Shown: positions 47,701 to 62,700, counted from the stretch's first letter. The stretch: 64,000 nucleotides of DNA from Icerya purchasi (GCA_039619475.1 CM077116.1:166673363-166737362); one strand, 5' to 3'. A program made the numbers and translations. Notes: a model not told the origin generated them from the letters alone.

Positions 47701-50700
47701 ATTGGGTTGTGTTTTTAGCTGATGATAGGTTGTACCCGAAAAAGGTTTCTAAGTAAGCAATTATTTTATTCTTAAATTTGTTTGTTATATCTGTATTTGT
47801 TATAACTTACTATATTCTATATTTAACAAACGGGATATTAAAAGATTCTTTATTATATGTTATAATTCTAACATTGTACCGAATGTAGATCAGTGTTGAA
47901 ATTGCCACACAAAATATTCAGTATATCATCGTGCAAACTTAGATATCGTCGATATGTCTAAAAAAGCAATCCCTTCAGTTTCGGACTGTAAGTGAGCAGA
48001 TTTATTACAAAGAGTCGACAAGTGTCTTTCAAAAAAGAGTTAAAAATTTAATACGAGAAAAGCACTTGTTTGTCAATAACAGCTGTCCGGACTGAAGTTA
48101 ATCTTCAATGCTATCGTGCAGGGTGGACATGCATTTAACTTTCTTTTCCTTTTTATTATACGTCATCAGATATACGATCGAATTCAGGACGCACAAATAT
48201 TACATATTTTCGATTACGGCGACGCCGGCAGATTAATTGTAAAGACAGCGGTAAGAAGGCACTTCGACGGGTTTACAACGCGGAAACAAACCCTGAGAAT
48301 TCTTTTGGATATTATTTTTACCAAAATATATGTAAACAATGATTGCAACGGATTATCGTGTATTATTATTTCTTATGTACAATAACTTCAGTGAATTTAA
48401 GATCTAAATGGCTGTGATAATCGACCGATAATTATTGTATATCCAATAGTGAAAGGTCATGTAAATAAGAAAGATAAATTTGCCCTGCAGAGCTATCGGG
48501 TTGATATTTGGATGGTACGTGGGTACTACCAAGGAACATTCATGACAGAAGTTTCAGATCCTTCGTCCCCCTAGTTTTTGAAAAATTCCCATTTTGTTGA
48601 AATACAGTTTATTTTCTCTCAAGCGCCAGTCGACCGATTTTCTCAATTTTTTAGTATGTTTATTTCATCTTCAAAATTCTAAAATTGTTCATGTTTTTTA
48701 TCAATGAAAATACATGGGCACAAAAATGAAACTGGTATCTTTAGAGATGTATTTTAGGCTCCTAATTAACGTATATATTTTGGCCAAAAGAAATTTCGGG
48801 CGGGTCGTGATCAAAATTGGCAAAAACGTAAGGGCAAGTGAAAATTTGATTGAAAAGAAAATTATTTATGATACAATATTTATATTCCACTATATATATA
48901 TATATATATATATGCTGCTTATTTCAATACAAGACCATGAACAAAAAGCACCGATCCTATGAACTTTTTTATGGGTCCTTGTAGCACCCCAACCTCCTAA
49001 CATTGAGCCGGAACGAGGTTATACAAATGTATACTATTCTTAGGCAGCCTCTTAAGAAGAATGCGAACAGTCTAATATATGGGCAGGAATTTATTTTTTT
49101 CAATACTCAGTAAAAATAAAATCGAAAACATCAATTCTCGACGCTGTTTTCTTCGATCATCATCTTAGTCTCGTCGGTGTCGAATGGCTTGAAACTAAAG
49201 TATTTTTTTTTTTACTTGTATTAAAGATATTATCATTGGAGAGCGCAGTTGTCATATCTAGAAGTATTCTTTACATACCATAAACTGTGATTGTTTTAGT
49301 CCCGTGATTACTATGTATTTATTTACTTTTTTGAAATATTTTAATTTTCCATTCTCTACTTTTAATATAAAATCATGAAATATGTTCTACATTAGGTAAA
49401 CCAGCTATCATTTTAAATGGTCATTATACGACATAATATATGTATATGTATATGTATATATGTATATATGATATGTGCTTATCATATTTTAGAAGATTCA
49501 TATAATTTAACGAATTTTAATTGAAGACTTTAGAATGGCAAACGATTTATAGAAAATAGTAATAACTGAAAACTATTTCTACTCCGCGCCAAAAGCATAG
49601 GTAAACCAAATTGCGCGTATTAATTTTAAATGATTCATGTTCGACTATAATGTATGTCGCTTACGTATGTTTACTTAATGATAGGTAAACTCAAATGATG
49701 ATTCTATTTTACGTTACATTATTAAAGGTCTTGACGATCAATTTTAATGTTCAACGTTTTCCTAAACGGCACTTTTTAAATGCACTTCTTATGGTTTTTC
49801 AGTCGTCAAATAATTGAAAAAATGTTCGAGTTCGAATTGAGCCAGATTTTCAAATGTACACTATGAGCTGGGCCGATTTGTTTGGAATTATTTTATTTGC
49901 TAAATTTTTCAACGACGATCCCACATTATTCCTAAAAGTGTCATATATGTTTTCAACGTATATTTTCCTGTAGAATCTAACGACGTTATCAATTTTACCA
50001 TATAAATAATCCATGAAGAGTTAGCGACCAAAAACCATAAAAAAACGGTTTTTTGAATTTTTCATGGGGACCCCAACACGGAAATCCAATTTTCTCATTA
50101 AACCATTGTATTTTCCATAAAAAAAAGATGTAATTAAAAAAAAAAAAATTACCTTTAGCCCTTTTAATAAAACAACTTTTTGCATTTTAAACGGTTTGGA
50201 AGTCTTTCAAAAATTGGCCAAAGTGCATATTACGACTTAAAAAAATTCACACGTAACAGTCTTTTTACATGTTATATGAGCTTGATTTTTTTCATAAAAA
50301 TATCATTTTTATTTCCAGAGAAAAGTCCAAAATTGTGAGACCGGCTGAAATTCTTAACCGGTTATATTCAACACCGATGAGACTGAGATGGTGATCGAAG
50401 AAGATAGTGGACAAGGAGTGATGTTTTTGATTTCATTGTTACTGGGTGTTGAAATAAATAAATTCCTTTTCATATACATTAGATTTCTTGCATAATAAGC
50501 AGCATATATATATATATATATATAGCGGAATATAAATATTGTATCATAAACAGCTTCATTTTCAATCAAATTTTCACTTGCCCCTATATTTTTGCCAATT
50601 TTGATCATGACCCAGCTGCAATTAAAGAATTTCACGAAGGGCTTTCACGGGAAACTGGCTACATACAAAAAAAAATTTGAAAATCATTATAATTTCTTCG

Positions 50701-53700
50701 GAATTTTCCTTAAGAAACGAAATTAAATTGATTTTTAAATAGATTTAGCGACATTTCTTCGTGACGGACAAAATTTTACGTTCATATCGATGTTAAAACG
50801 GTCAACAGCGGCTACAAATTATCCAATTTTTTAGACTTATCACGATGCTACTGGAAAAAGGCAAATACAGAAAATTTCAAGACTATGGAGACGAAGTTAA
50901 AATAAAAAAAAAAAAAGCCTACAATTAAAAATAACATATTCGTAAAGAGTAATTTTCAGCGAATAGTATTATTGAAATATAACTGTGGCTGTGCTTTAGC
51001 AAATTAAAAAATCTTACGCATAAAGCAGACTAAAAAGCCAAATTTGAAGATGATATTATTATTGAGAATTCGACTTGGGTACCTATTTTAAGCACTGCAG
51101 GAGCTATATTTTTCGAAAGTTCCATTGAGGTTTGAGGAAAATTGACGGAATGGCAACAATTTGAACTTTTTGCCTGTTTTTATTTTCATCGCTACTTTTG
51201 CAATGTTAAATAATTTTTGCGAATTTTCGCGATAGTTTATCCTTTTGTAAAATTTCAAAAAAAAATTTTCTCAACCCCGTATTCTTTTCAATTAGTTACA
51301 ACTATTTCGCTTTTAAGCTTCTATATAGTTTTGGTTTCTTCACTTCTCCACCATCCGATTTTAATTCCTGCGTTTTCAGCATTTTTGTTTCTCAAAATTA
51401 ATACGATTAACGATCATGTTGGATTGACTTCGCATAAAATAATAACTTATATCAAATATTACCTTTACTTAGGACTTGAACTTGTAAATAAAAATTACCG
51501 GCATTTTATTACGTCATTGCGCGGCAATATCCTGTTGAACAGTGAATGTTACTAAAATGTTTCAAGGTTTTTTTGTATTATGTTGTAGTAATCGTTGTAT
51601 ACTTACTCTTTTCGATTAGTTTCGGTTCTGAGTGTAAGCAACGTTTTGCGGAATAAATATTTTCGCATGAATTCGATGTTTTCAAAGTGATTCGATCCGA
51701 TAATCACCTAAATAAAGTAATTCTTCATTAGGTTCGTAATCAAATATTATTACGCCATTACTGTACGCACGTTTCACTCATCACACGCACTAACACATAC
51801 ATTGCACTTACCTGCACTAGACTAGTAAGAATAAGAATATTTTTAACTTTATGTGCCTGAAATTATTAATATTAACATTACACGCTACTCTTAAGGAGAG
51901 AAGTGTGGATGCAGCCGGTGGTAGAACATGGCCGAATGCAAATAATCCTTCGGAGTAGACGTAAGGAATCCGGAAATTACGCATTTCCACGTTTACGAAG
52001 TTTTATAAAAAAAATTCGGTTTAAGACTGACGAGTGATTTAGAAATGCCTCTTCGGTTTTTCGGAAATTGTTCGTAAAAGCGATTTAAGCATTTTGTAAT
52101 CAGTTTCTCTCTTTATTCTTACAGCCGACCTAATGACTTCCTGTGTACACTTATTTATGCTACCTTTAATCGCTATTTCCCCAGTTATCTGATTACCTCT
52201 TAGTTTATGAGCGCTCTTCAAGCTATCTGTACACCTTTTCCTGGCCACTTCTGAGACTTTATCACATTCTTCGTGTAAATTCATAGTCTTGATTTTCACC
52301 ACTCCATTCATGATGATTTGATACGACTTCTATGGGATCATTAAGGGGTCAATAAAATGGCTGATAAGTTTGCCTATTCACTCCTGCTTCTATTTTTTAA
52401 AAAGTCCAAGTTCTGTTCTTCTAGCCTCGTGTAAAAAATTTCACTCTAGATTTTGATACTGATATACTTATACTTTCTCATTTACCAGGTGTACAAGTAT
52501 GAAATGCGGATTTGAAAAACCAGATGTTCACCAATGCAATGTGTATTATAAAGATTTGACGCATATGGAATTTTGTTGCGCCATCAACACATGCCAAACG
52601 TACATCAGTGATAAATTGAAAAACTGTTTGCGGAGTATTGTTCTGCTATGTTCAATATGTCGACATTTGTGCCAAATAAAGAGCATTCGCGGACAGCATT
52701 AAGTTTTTGTTTTCATTTGAAGAAAACTGCTGCTGAATCATACCGATTTTCTTTCTGAAGCTTATGGTGAACATGCTGCATCGCAAGATACGTGTGAACG
52801 ATGGTTTCGGCGTTTCAAAAGTGCTAATTTCGATGTTGCAGACAAGGAATATGGAAAACCGCCAAAAAGACACGGAATTGCGAGCATTGTTAGATGAAGA
52901 CGATGCACAAACACAAAAATAACTCGCAGAGCAATTAAGCGTTAGTCAACAAGCTGTTTCCAATCGTCTACGAGAAATGGGAAAGATTCAGAAGGTCGGC
53001 AGATGGGTACCGCATGAGTTGAATGAGAGGCAGATAGAGAAGCGCAAAAACACATGTGAAATTTTGCTTGAACGATACAAAAGAAAGTCGTTTTTGCATT
53101 GTATCGTTACTGGGGATGAAAAGTGGGTGTATTTTGAGAATCCCAAGCGCAAAAGATCATGGGTAGATCCAGGCGCATGATTCACATCGACCGCAAGACC
53201 GAATCGCTTTGGCAGAAAGACGATGCTCTGTGTTTGGTGGGACCAGAAGGGTGTGGTCTATTATGAGCTGTTAAAGTCTGGTGAAACGGTTAATACCAAA
53301 CGCTACCAACAACAATTGATCGATTTGAACCGTTCGCTGCTCAAAAAACGACCAGAATATCAAAAAAGGCAACACAAGGTAATTTTTCTCCATAGAAATG
53401 CTCCATCACATACGGCAAAACCGGTTCGCGACAAGTTGGAAGTAGTCAGCTGGGAAGTGCTAGCCCATGCGGCTTACTCACCAGACATGGCTCCTTCCGG
53501 ATCACCACTTGTTTGCATCGATGGGTCATGCACTTGCTGAGCAACGCTATGTGAAAAAATGGCTCGATGAATGGTTCGTGGCAAAAGGGGAAGATTTTTA
53601 TTGGCGTGGTATCCACAAATTTCCCGAAAGATGGGAAAAATGTGTAACTAGCCATGGAGCATACTTTGAGTAAACCACTTTTTATCATTCTTCCAAATTT

Positions 53701-56700
53701 AACTGTTTTTTTTACGAAAAAAAAAATTGGCATTTCATACTTCTACACCTGATAGTCCGAGCAAAATAAACAAAAAACATGCTCGTTTGGTGAAATTCTT
53801 ATAACCGGGACTTCTTGGGCTTAAAATTTAGCTAAAAATCAGCGGAATGCAACCTTAAATTTGTGGATATGTGGGAGGTGTGGAACCCCATTGTTAATAT
53901 CGAGTTTTAAAAAAAAGTGTTTTCTTTTTTTAGTTTTTTGCGATTATCTCGGTAAATAAGTCCCAAATCGACAAGAAGTATACTGTCGATTTTGTTTCTG
54001 AGTGAATTTTACGAAAGGATCAGCTATTGCGAAAATTCGTAAAAATTATTTAACATTGCAAAATTAGCGATGAAAATAAAAACAGGCAAAAGGTTCAAAT
54101 TGTTGCCGTTCCGTCAATTTTCCTCAAACCTCAATGAAACTTGCGAAAAATGTAGCTCTTGCGGTGCTTAAAATAGGTACCCAAGCCGAACTCCCAATAA
54201 CAATATCCTCTTCAAATTTCGGATTTTGTAAATTAGCAATTGGCTAATTTTCACGATTAAGTTGGAATTTTCTAAAATTAGCGCTCTGACGTCACGCACG
54301 GCTCCGGCGCACCGTCGCCCGGCTCCTCGAAGTCCTTAGTTGCAAAATAGATTGTATGGCTTAGAATGCACCTACAAAAACGATTTTCCTTTTCATTTTG
54401 AGTATTTTTTCTCCGTTCTTTCTGAAATTTTAAAAAATTTCAACTTAATGGAAAAATCGTGAAAATTAGCCAATTGTTAATTTAAAAAATCTGAAATTTG
54501 CAGAGGACGTAGATACTGCAATTACCTTTCGATTACGTTTTGTCTCGTGCTGCTACCTATCTCTAGGCCGAAGTTATAAGCAGTCGCGTTTTCAACTTTA
54601 CCATTTTGCAATAGGCCGAGATATTGTTATTGAGAGTTCGGCTCGGGTACTTATTTTAAGCACCGCAAGAGCTACATTTTTCGAAAGTTTCATTGAGTTT
54701 TGAGGAAAATTGACGGAACGGCAACAATTTGAACCTTTTGCCTGTTTTTATTTTCATCGCTAATTTTGCAATGTTAAATAATTTTTACGAATTTTCGCAA
54801 TAGTTGATCCTTTCGTAAAATTCACTCAGAAACAAAATCGACAGTATACTTCTTGTCGATTTGGGACTTATTTACCGAGATAATCGCAAAAAACTAAAAA
54901 AAGAAAACACTTTTTTTTTAAAACTCGATATTAACAATGGGGTTCCACACCTCCCGCATACCCACAAATTTAAGGTTGCGTTCCGCTGATTTTTAGCTAA
55001 ATTTTAAGCCCAAGAAGTCCCGGTTATAAGAATTTTCAAATTCAAATGCTATTTTGTCCGGACTATAACATCTTAACTCAAATTGGTTAATGGGCCTATT
55101 TAAAAAAAAAAAAAAACGCTATCTAAATACACCCTTTCCTACTTCTTTTAAACGGTTACCCCTTGCTTTTTTATTTTCATTGTTTTGTTGTTTTTTTTAC
55201 ATTGTGCTGTTTTAGGGAACACATTATTATTTGCACACGGCACAGTTGATTAGGTGACGATATTTCAAGTGCAAATCGGTTCGAATACCACCGTGGAAAA
55301 CGTAAATAATTATTTGTGCCGGGTTATCCATTGTTAGCGAGCCTAAACATAATAATCGTAATAATAAAAAAAAAACTTATTTCGTTCGTCGTCAGCTATT
55401 AGCGCAATATTCAAATCAGTAAGGGAACGGGGGTGGGATTACTTGGTAAAAGTGGAATTGGCGCGGTTTTTAAGAGATACGTTATTGGTTAATCGGGGTA
55501 GGGAAGAAAAGTCTCCACAGCAAGCATTCTGACACATTCGACAATAAAATGTTCCTCAGAAACATTAAGAGAATAAATAATTAATACTCCGTCGTAAAAA
55601 TAGGTGAGAGCGCTTTCGTTGTGGAACCATTCGGGATAACCGATGAACCTGTTCATGGCAGCGATTTTGTTTACGGCAGAACTTCTGGTTTTCTCGTCCA
55701 TCCATTTTGAATTATTCACTTCCGCTTTGAAGACTGTTAAAATATTTTCCACCATTGTTTCAGCCTGCAGAGGAATTTTTAATTATATCAGAAGCATACA
55801 ATAAGTGTTATCATTTATAATGAATAGTGTGATATTGTATTTGATTCGAATAATTCACAAAACGGTATCTCATACAAGGTTCAGTGAAAATTATTTCGGC
55901 TTGTGCGTTGACTATTACGAGTGGTAAGGATAAGAGGGACGGTACAACTGATGTTACTCTGTAACTAACGAAAGCGACAAGTTTAACTTACCTTTAATTC
56001 CTTTCGCTCGACAATACTGCGGCAAATTGTCTAACGAGTTCGCTCTGAATCTGTGCATTGGGAAATGCAAACGTAATTTTCATTCAGTGTCTCTACGTTG
56101 TTTATCAAGAATTACAAATAAAATAAATTAAAACGTAAACTCGTCCGTAAATCGACAATTTTTCTACAGATGAGACTTTCACATTGTACGATTAAACTAA
56201 TTACAAAAATTTTATATCCGTCGCAAGGGAGGTTGATGTTCCTCTTTCAGTTGTAGTTGTCTTCGAGAAAAATCGATCATACGTTTATGCCAGCGAAGCA
56301 CGATCGTACTGCCGTTGTTATATGCAATCGCAGGCTTATTAAAAACAGAAATGAAAATTGGATATACCTTTTATGCCTTCGTAATAATTAATAAAAAAAA
56401 AAAACAAAACATAAACTTTCTTCGTAATCGCTTAAAATTCCGTTTATGAAAAATTCGGAAACATCCCCAGACAGTTACCGGTAGATCTGTTTGATTTTAA
56501 TTTTATTTTTGTTTTATCGTTTAAAAAAATCGTTACAATTGTGTGCATTTATCCTTGTAGCTCCAGATTCTAAAAGTGTTCTGCAAGCCATCTCATCTCC
56601 TCTTCCTTCTATATATGCGCTAATAATATTTTCTCTTTTAGTCAATCGAGATTGATTTCCTGCGAGGATGATACCTGGCTATTCGGGTCCTAAGAATAAC

Positions 56701-59700
56701 CATTTGCTGGTTATTAATCAGCTCGTTGCTCCATTTCAAATAGACAATTTTTAAAAGCGTTTTCAACCAGTCCAATATTTATCTTTCTTCTTCATTCCGG
56801 ATACTATGGTTAAACGTTTATTTTTTTTTAAATTTTCTAATTCTGGTTTTCCACCTCTCTGTTCAACCATCTCGTTCATAAATTTTCAGATAATTTATTT
56901 GTCACCTTCGTTTTTAATCTCCTTTCTGCATTGTTTTCTCGTTTTCATCTGTATCTACTACATCATTTCCTTTTTATTCTCCCTTTCTTTGCGACGCTGA
57001 ATATATTTTCTATTTAAATTCCCTACTCTCTTTCTATTAAAAGATTGTCCTTCTACTTCTTTCTATTAAAACAATTGATGGTTTTCTCACTCCACAAGGA
57101 GCAGACGATCATCAACAGACTAAGAATTAATCATACAAACCTTACACATAGCCATCTGCTCAATAACAGTCCAGTTCTTTGGTGTAATCGGTGCGATACT
57201 TTATTATCGGTACCACACATTCTGCGCGAATGTCGGAATTACGCCATATGTCGTAGTGGCCTTCCCGCATTGTTACAAGAGAAGTTAAATACACACAATC
57301 TATTACAATTCCTCAAATCCAGTAATCATAAATAAATTATAATTAGCTATATATAATATATATATATATATATATATTTATACACGTAGACTATAACTAA
57401 CAAACATATAATGGAGTATGGTCTATTAAGGCGTTAAGTTTCCAAAAAAAAAAAAAAAAAAAAAAAGTGTTTCTTATATCCCTTTAATTAGTTTTTTTCA
57501 TTTTCTCCTTTTAATTCATTCTCCGTTCTTACACATAAAGCCACTTTTCTCCTTCTTTCTAATTCATGCACTAACGGTCTCGTTGACAAAAAAAAGGTCC
57601 ATTTGCTTGTGGCGTGTTTATTTATTATTGTTCCATCAATGACCGATTCCAGCTGACACAGTGATCTTCCCCCATATACTTCCATATACATGTGTCAACT
57701 ACACAAATTCAAATCTGTTCGTACCCTCTGTGAGTACAAATACTGTTCTCAATACCGGTGAAAATTCAACTATCCTACCTTTATAGGAACTGAACGCCGT
57801 TAGGTGTATTGCCGGATCTTGTCAGAAGAAACCCAATTGTAACTTTTACCCTCTACGCACACTTATTAAACATTAATTTAAAAAACATATACAATAGATG
57901 CACCCCTGTCTACAGTAAATAAATGTTTAAAGAAACGAGAACGGCGAGAAAATCTTATTAATAAAACTTTAACGGTTACATAAAATTCGATCCAGCGTTA
58001 CACGAAAGCAAAGCGCTACACATTAGCTGTAACGTTGTACTTTTGAAAACTAATTTAGCGTACTTTCACAAGTACAAAAGTATACCTCTGTCTTCGCATT
58101 CTCGTCGAAATATTCATTAACGTATTTATATCCGACTGCAAAGCTGAACAGGCTTGACGTACTTCCGATACAGTCTTTCCACCTGCAACATCAATAACAA
58201 TCGGTTACAATACATTTTCTTTAATTATAGTTCCGTCATCATTTTATAATTGACGGTCGATTATTTTATGTTTTAAACCGCATCTTTTAAAGTTTTTCCG
58301 ATGCAAGCGACAAATCATGTTGCTTTCGGTTAATGTGTATGGCACATATCGTTTGAAATTCATGATAATTACATTCACTTTTTTCCGCTCTGAAAGTGTG
58401 TTAATTTTTGTATACAGCGGAACGGAACTAATGTAAAATTTTAAATTCTAGTTTGCCTAAAGGGAAATTTTAAGAAGGGAAGAGTTTGTCTCAATAACTT
58501 TAGAAATTGCAGTTTATATATGCAATATATATATATATATATATACAGGACCGTATCTAGACCAAAATTTCGGGAGGGGTTACGAAGATATTTTTATAAA
58601 TATATATATGTATGTGTGGGTGTGTGTTTATCAGGAAATGTATTTATTTATAAATAGTACACTAAAGCCTTGTAGTTAATTATTGTATATGCAATATTTG
58701 AACACTACAATAAAAACAAATAAAAAATACTTGTTTCCTTAGAATTCATAAAAATTTCGATTTTCTTTTCTTTTGTCAAAAATTGAAAATAAATATATTC
58801 TGATTTTCGGCCCATTTAATTCAAGCAGTTATTATTTCGCAGACATTTCAGGGTGGTGTTGAACCCTAAAAACATCCCTCAAATACAGCCCTGCATATAT
58901 ATATATATATATTGAAAGTGGACTACAAATAGAAATTACTATTTTGCAGTGAATGGGTTGTATAGTTCTTTCTTTTTTAATTGTTGAAAAATTTAACTGC
59001 TCACTAGCTACAGTTAACCGTATATTTAGTAGTAGGGAATTTTTGGAAATTTTGGTAAGAAAATTTTTCGATGAAATCGGTAAAAATAAAGGGACTGCGA
59101 CTGTAATCGGAAAATACTTTTTTCCGGAGTGATTACGACATCGAAACAATTTCAGTGTCATTATTCTGATAGTGACTAAAAGTTTTTCAGATTTTTCAAA
59201 AATATCTTTAAAATGTCGTTATATGTGTCTTTTTTTTTGTTTTGTTTCGGATTCTTTAGTTTCTGCGATATTTTTCACTTCGCTTAAATGCGTTTTTAAA
59301 AGACTAATGTTAATAGTCTCATATACTTTACACAAGGTTAGTATAAACGCAAATAAAATAAATTTAATCATTAGTAATCTAGAAGGTAAGATAGATTGCT
59401 ACCAGATTCGAGGCCATAGGTTCCCAAGCCTCATTTTTTTTCTCCAAACTCAAGGCGCTCTCAGTTTTACCGATAGCCTTATTAAATCGAACTGGGTACC
59501 AAAGAAATCATCTGGGGAAGTAAGATGGCGGCCAAAAAGAAAAGACCTGACCTCGACAGAACAGTTATTATTTTAATTATTCCGTTCTGAATGCCTATCT
59601 AGTTTTTAAATTTTCCGTGTATGTAATCAGCTAATCTTTCATCTCCATGAGTATTCTTAACTATTCCGAGATCCACTGATTAGTTAAGGGGGTACACAAC

Positions 59701-62700
59701 TCTCAACATTTACAAAATGTTAATTAATCGAGTTACATCGAAATATCCAGAATGGACCCGTTAGCAGTCGGAATGAAATAAATTTTGCAAAAACCGAATA
59801 ATTCATCTCGTGGTAAGCAATTTTATCAGACTGAATGAAACATTGCAGCGACACACTGCAGTTGACGCATTAAAATTTTTCACACTACATAATATAAACT
59901 ATATAAGCGCCCTTCTACTATTTCAATACAAAAATAAACCCACCACCAAAACCTACCTTAGATATGGACTTCTGCATGTACGTACGCGCTATTAATTACA
60001 AACAATGAGATAAATAGATCGGTAAAGTTAATACCTGGGCTGATTTACCGCAATACCAGAAAAAACTTGTTCGAATTGAGTGACATAGTTCCTCATTTCA
60101 TCGGTAATGTCACGGCTCATAGTTACCACAAGACGCCAATGTAAATAATTGGCTGAAAAATAATTAATAATTAATAAAAACAATCTCATAGTAGCGGTAC
60201 TAATAATAATAATAATTATCGAAATGAAAATATTCTTCGAAAATTTATTTATTCATAGTAAACGATTTAGGTGTCCTTCAGATTCAGAGGTAGGGGCATA
60301 AATTTATTAGCAAAATTCTAATAATGGTAGCTCTATTATGTAGGTTATCTTCAATAATCGGGTTAGTAGAGAATGTTTAGTTTCGTAATATATCTACGCG
60401 GTATTCAATTGTAACGAATTTGAATGAAAAATAATTAAAATTTTTTTTTTTTGTTTATTTTATTTCAACATTGACATATGTTTCTTATATATTATATTAT
60501 ATTTAATTAACAAATTTTGTATTTTAATAATATTTTTTTTCAACGCTAATATGTTAAGTAGACCACTAGATAATTTATTTTTTATATAAATGAGTTCAAC
60601 GCGGTCCTGTTGTATCCTCCGCCCCAGTGCTCAGATATTACGCGTTAAAAAATATATATAAACTGGTCGTTTTTAAGATATTCACTATTTCAGTTTTCTT
60701 TTTTTTTTTTTTTTTTTTACGGTAGGTTAAAGACTGTTAAAAAACAACAACTGAACCAGATACGGATAAATATTTTTGGTGCTTTTGCTAGCGGATATCA
60801 AACGAAAATAATTTTTTCGAAACTGCCGGGATTAAATCAAAAAAACAAAAAGAGTAATTATAATAAATAGAAAATTATTACCATTTTTTGGGGGAGGGGG
60901 GGGGCGTGTCAACCGAGTACTTTTACTCAGAAACAATTAGAAAAGGAAGGATTCAATTATATCTTGGTACGGCCAGATATTGTTAGGAGGAAGGAACAAA
61001 TAATAGGAACAATATGTGGAAAAGGAAAAGAAAAGATGTAAGAGACGCAATATAGAGTAGGAAGACAAAGTCGCAGCAAACTAGAGTAGACAACTAAACA
61101 CTCAGCAGAAAGAAATCAACACTTACTAAACACATGATCGGCATCACAAACACGTTTTTCGTTTGAGTGGAGAGGACAATATAGAAAGGCAACCAACGTT
61201 AAACGAAAACCGGAGAAAGATAATAGACTATGGTTTAAGAACGCAGATGAATAATGGAAGCAACAACAGAACGACGAAGTGAAAGAAACAAAGAGAACCA
61301 CGGATTGGTAGGAAGACCAGGTTGAACAGACAGATAAAAAGAACAATTGTTAGAGAATTCCGTAAGGACTGCTGGAACTGGAGAGGATTTAAGAGCTCCC
61401 AGATATAGATGAAGGCAAAAATTCTGGATTATATCTAATTTAGAGAATCGAAACTTATAGGCACAACCATAGAGAAATGAACAGTAATCAAATTTTGAGC
61501 GAATGTTGGATTTATATAGAGAAATAGGGATATAAGGATCACCACCCCATTTAACTGGAGATAGGGCTTTCAGCAGGTTTAGCCTTTTGGTTGCCGAAGA
61601 GGAAAGATACTTGATGTGTTCGGAGAAGGATACCAACTGTCAAGGAAGATAACAAAGTAACAAAAACAATTAACACGAGTAAGGAGTGTATTTTCTAGGG
61701 ATAGGTAAACGGAAACAGGGTTATAAGGTTGTAGAGTAAATACGACATAACAAGAATAGAAAGGTTAACTGAGGAAAGGGAATGCTCTAACACAGAAAAA
61801 GACGAATTGACTGATATAATATCACGAGATGAAGCAAAAAGTCGGATGTTATCAGTAAAGAGAGTAAAGACGAAGAATTTAGAGGAAAAGAAGCCACACT
61901 GATAGTGTATATGTTGAAAAGAGTAGGACTAAGAGAAGAACCTTGGGAAAAACCTCGAAAAACCGTTCTCGAAATTTCAACAGATGGAGCAGAGAGGTGG
62001 ACAGAACGATTCAGCATAAGATTGATAATAAGGGAAGTTAACTACATTGGAACGTTAATTGTCGTTGCCTTATCTTTTAGAGCGGGTAAATGAACATTAT
62101 CAAAGGCACAGGGTACATCGATGAAAGAAGCCAAAGTATTCGCCACAGTCAGACTATTACTTCATTTTTATTAAAAGATCTATAAGCGTTCTTTTCTTTA
62201 TTCTCAATTTTTTTCTCTAGGTCTTTCAATTTCCTATAACGCTCAATATATATCCTTTTCTTCCTGTTTCTTTGGTAATTCCGATATTCCATTCCTTTAT
62301 TTCCTCTATTTCCAATCGGATATAATGCGGCTTCCTTTGTTATTGGGCCAATGCACTTTGCTGGCGTACCCCAAATAAATAAATGAAAGTATTTTTTCAT
62401 CGTAGATTATATTATTTTCTCTTTTTTCCCTTAAAATTGTTACTATCCTTTTGGTTCAGCCTGATCATTCGTAGAAAGAATTTATTGGTGTTTTCGTTTG
62501 TTGCATATTGAAGCATTGCATACATTCAGACCGTTTAAAGCGTGTATGATATTATTGTGATGATATTATAAATACCTACTCACAGACACACCGTTACAAT
62601 AAACATCGACAGCAATATAAAACTATAAATGCGATAAAATTTAAAATAAAACAAACACATTGATACGGTAATTACCTATAATAGCTGATGGTGTTTCTTC

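Noticed and set aside
59172..59576. 134-codon plus-strand frame
   Set aside because: Hydrophobic AT-driven start, no family resemblance and no partner exon; recorded only as an unassigned frame in the gap entry.
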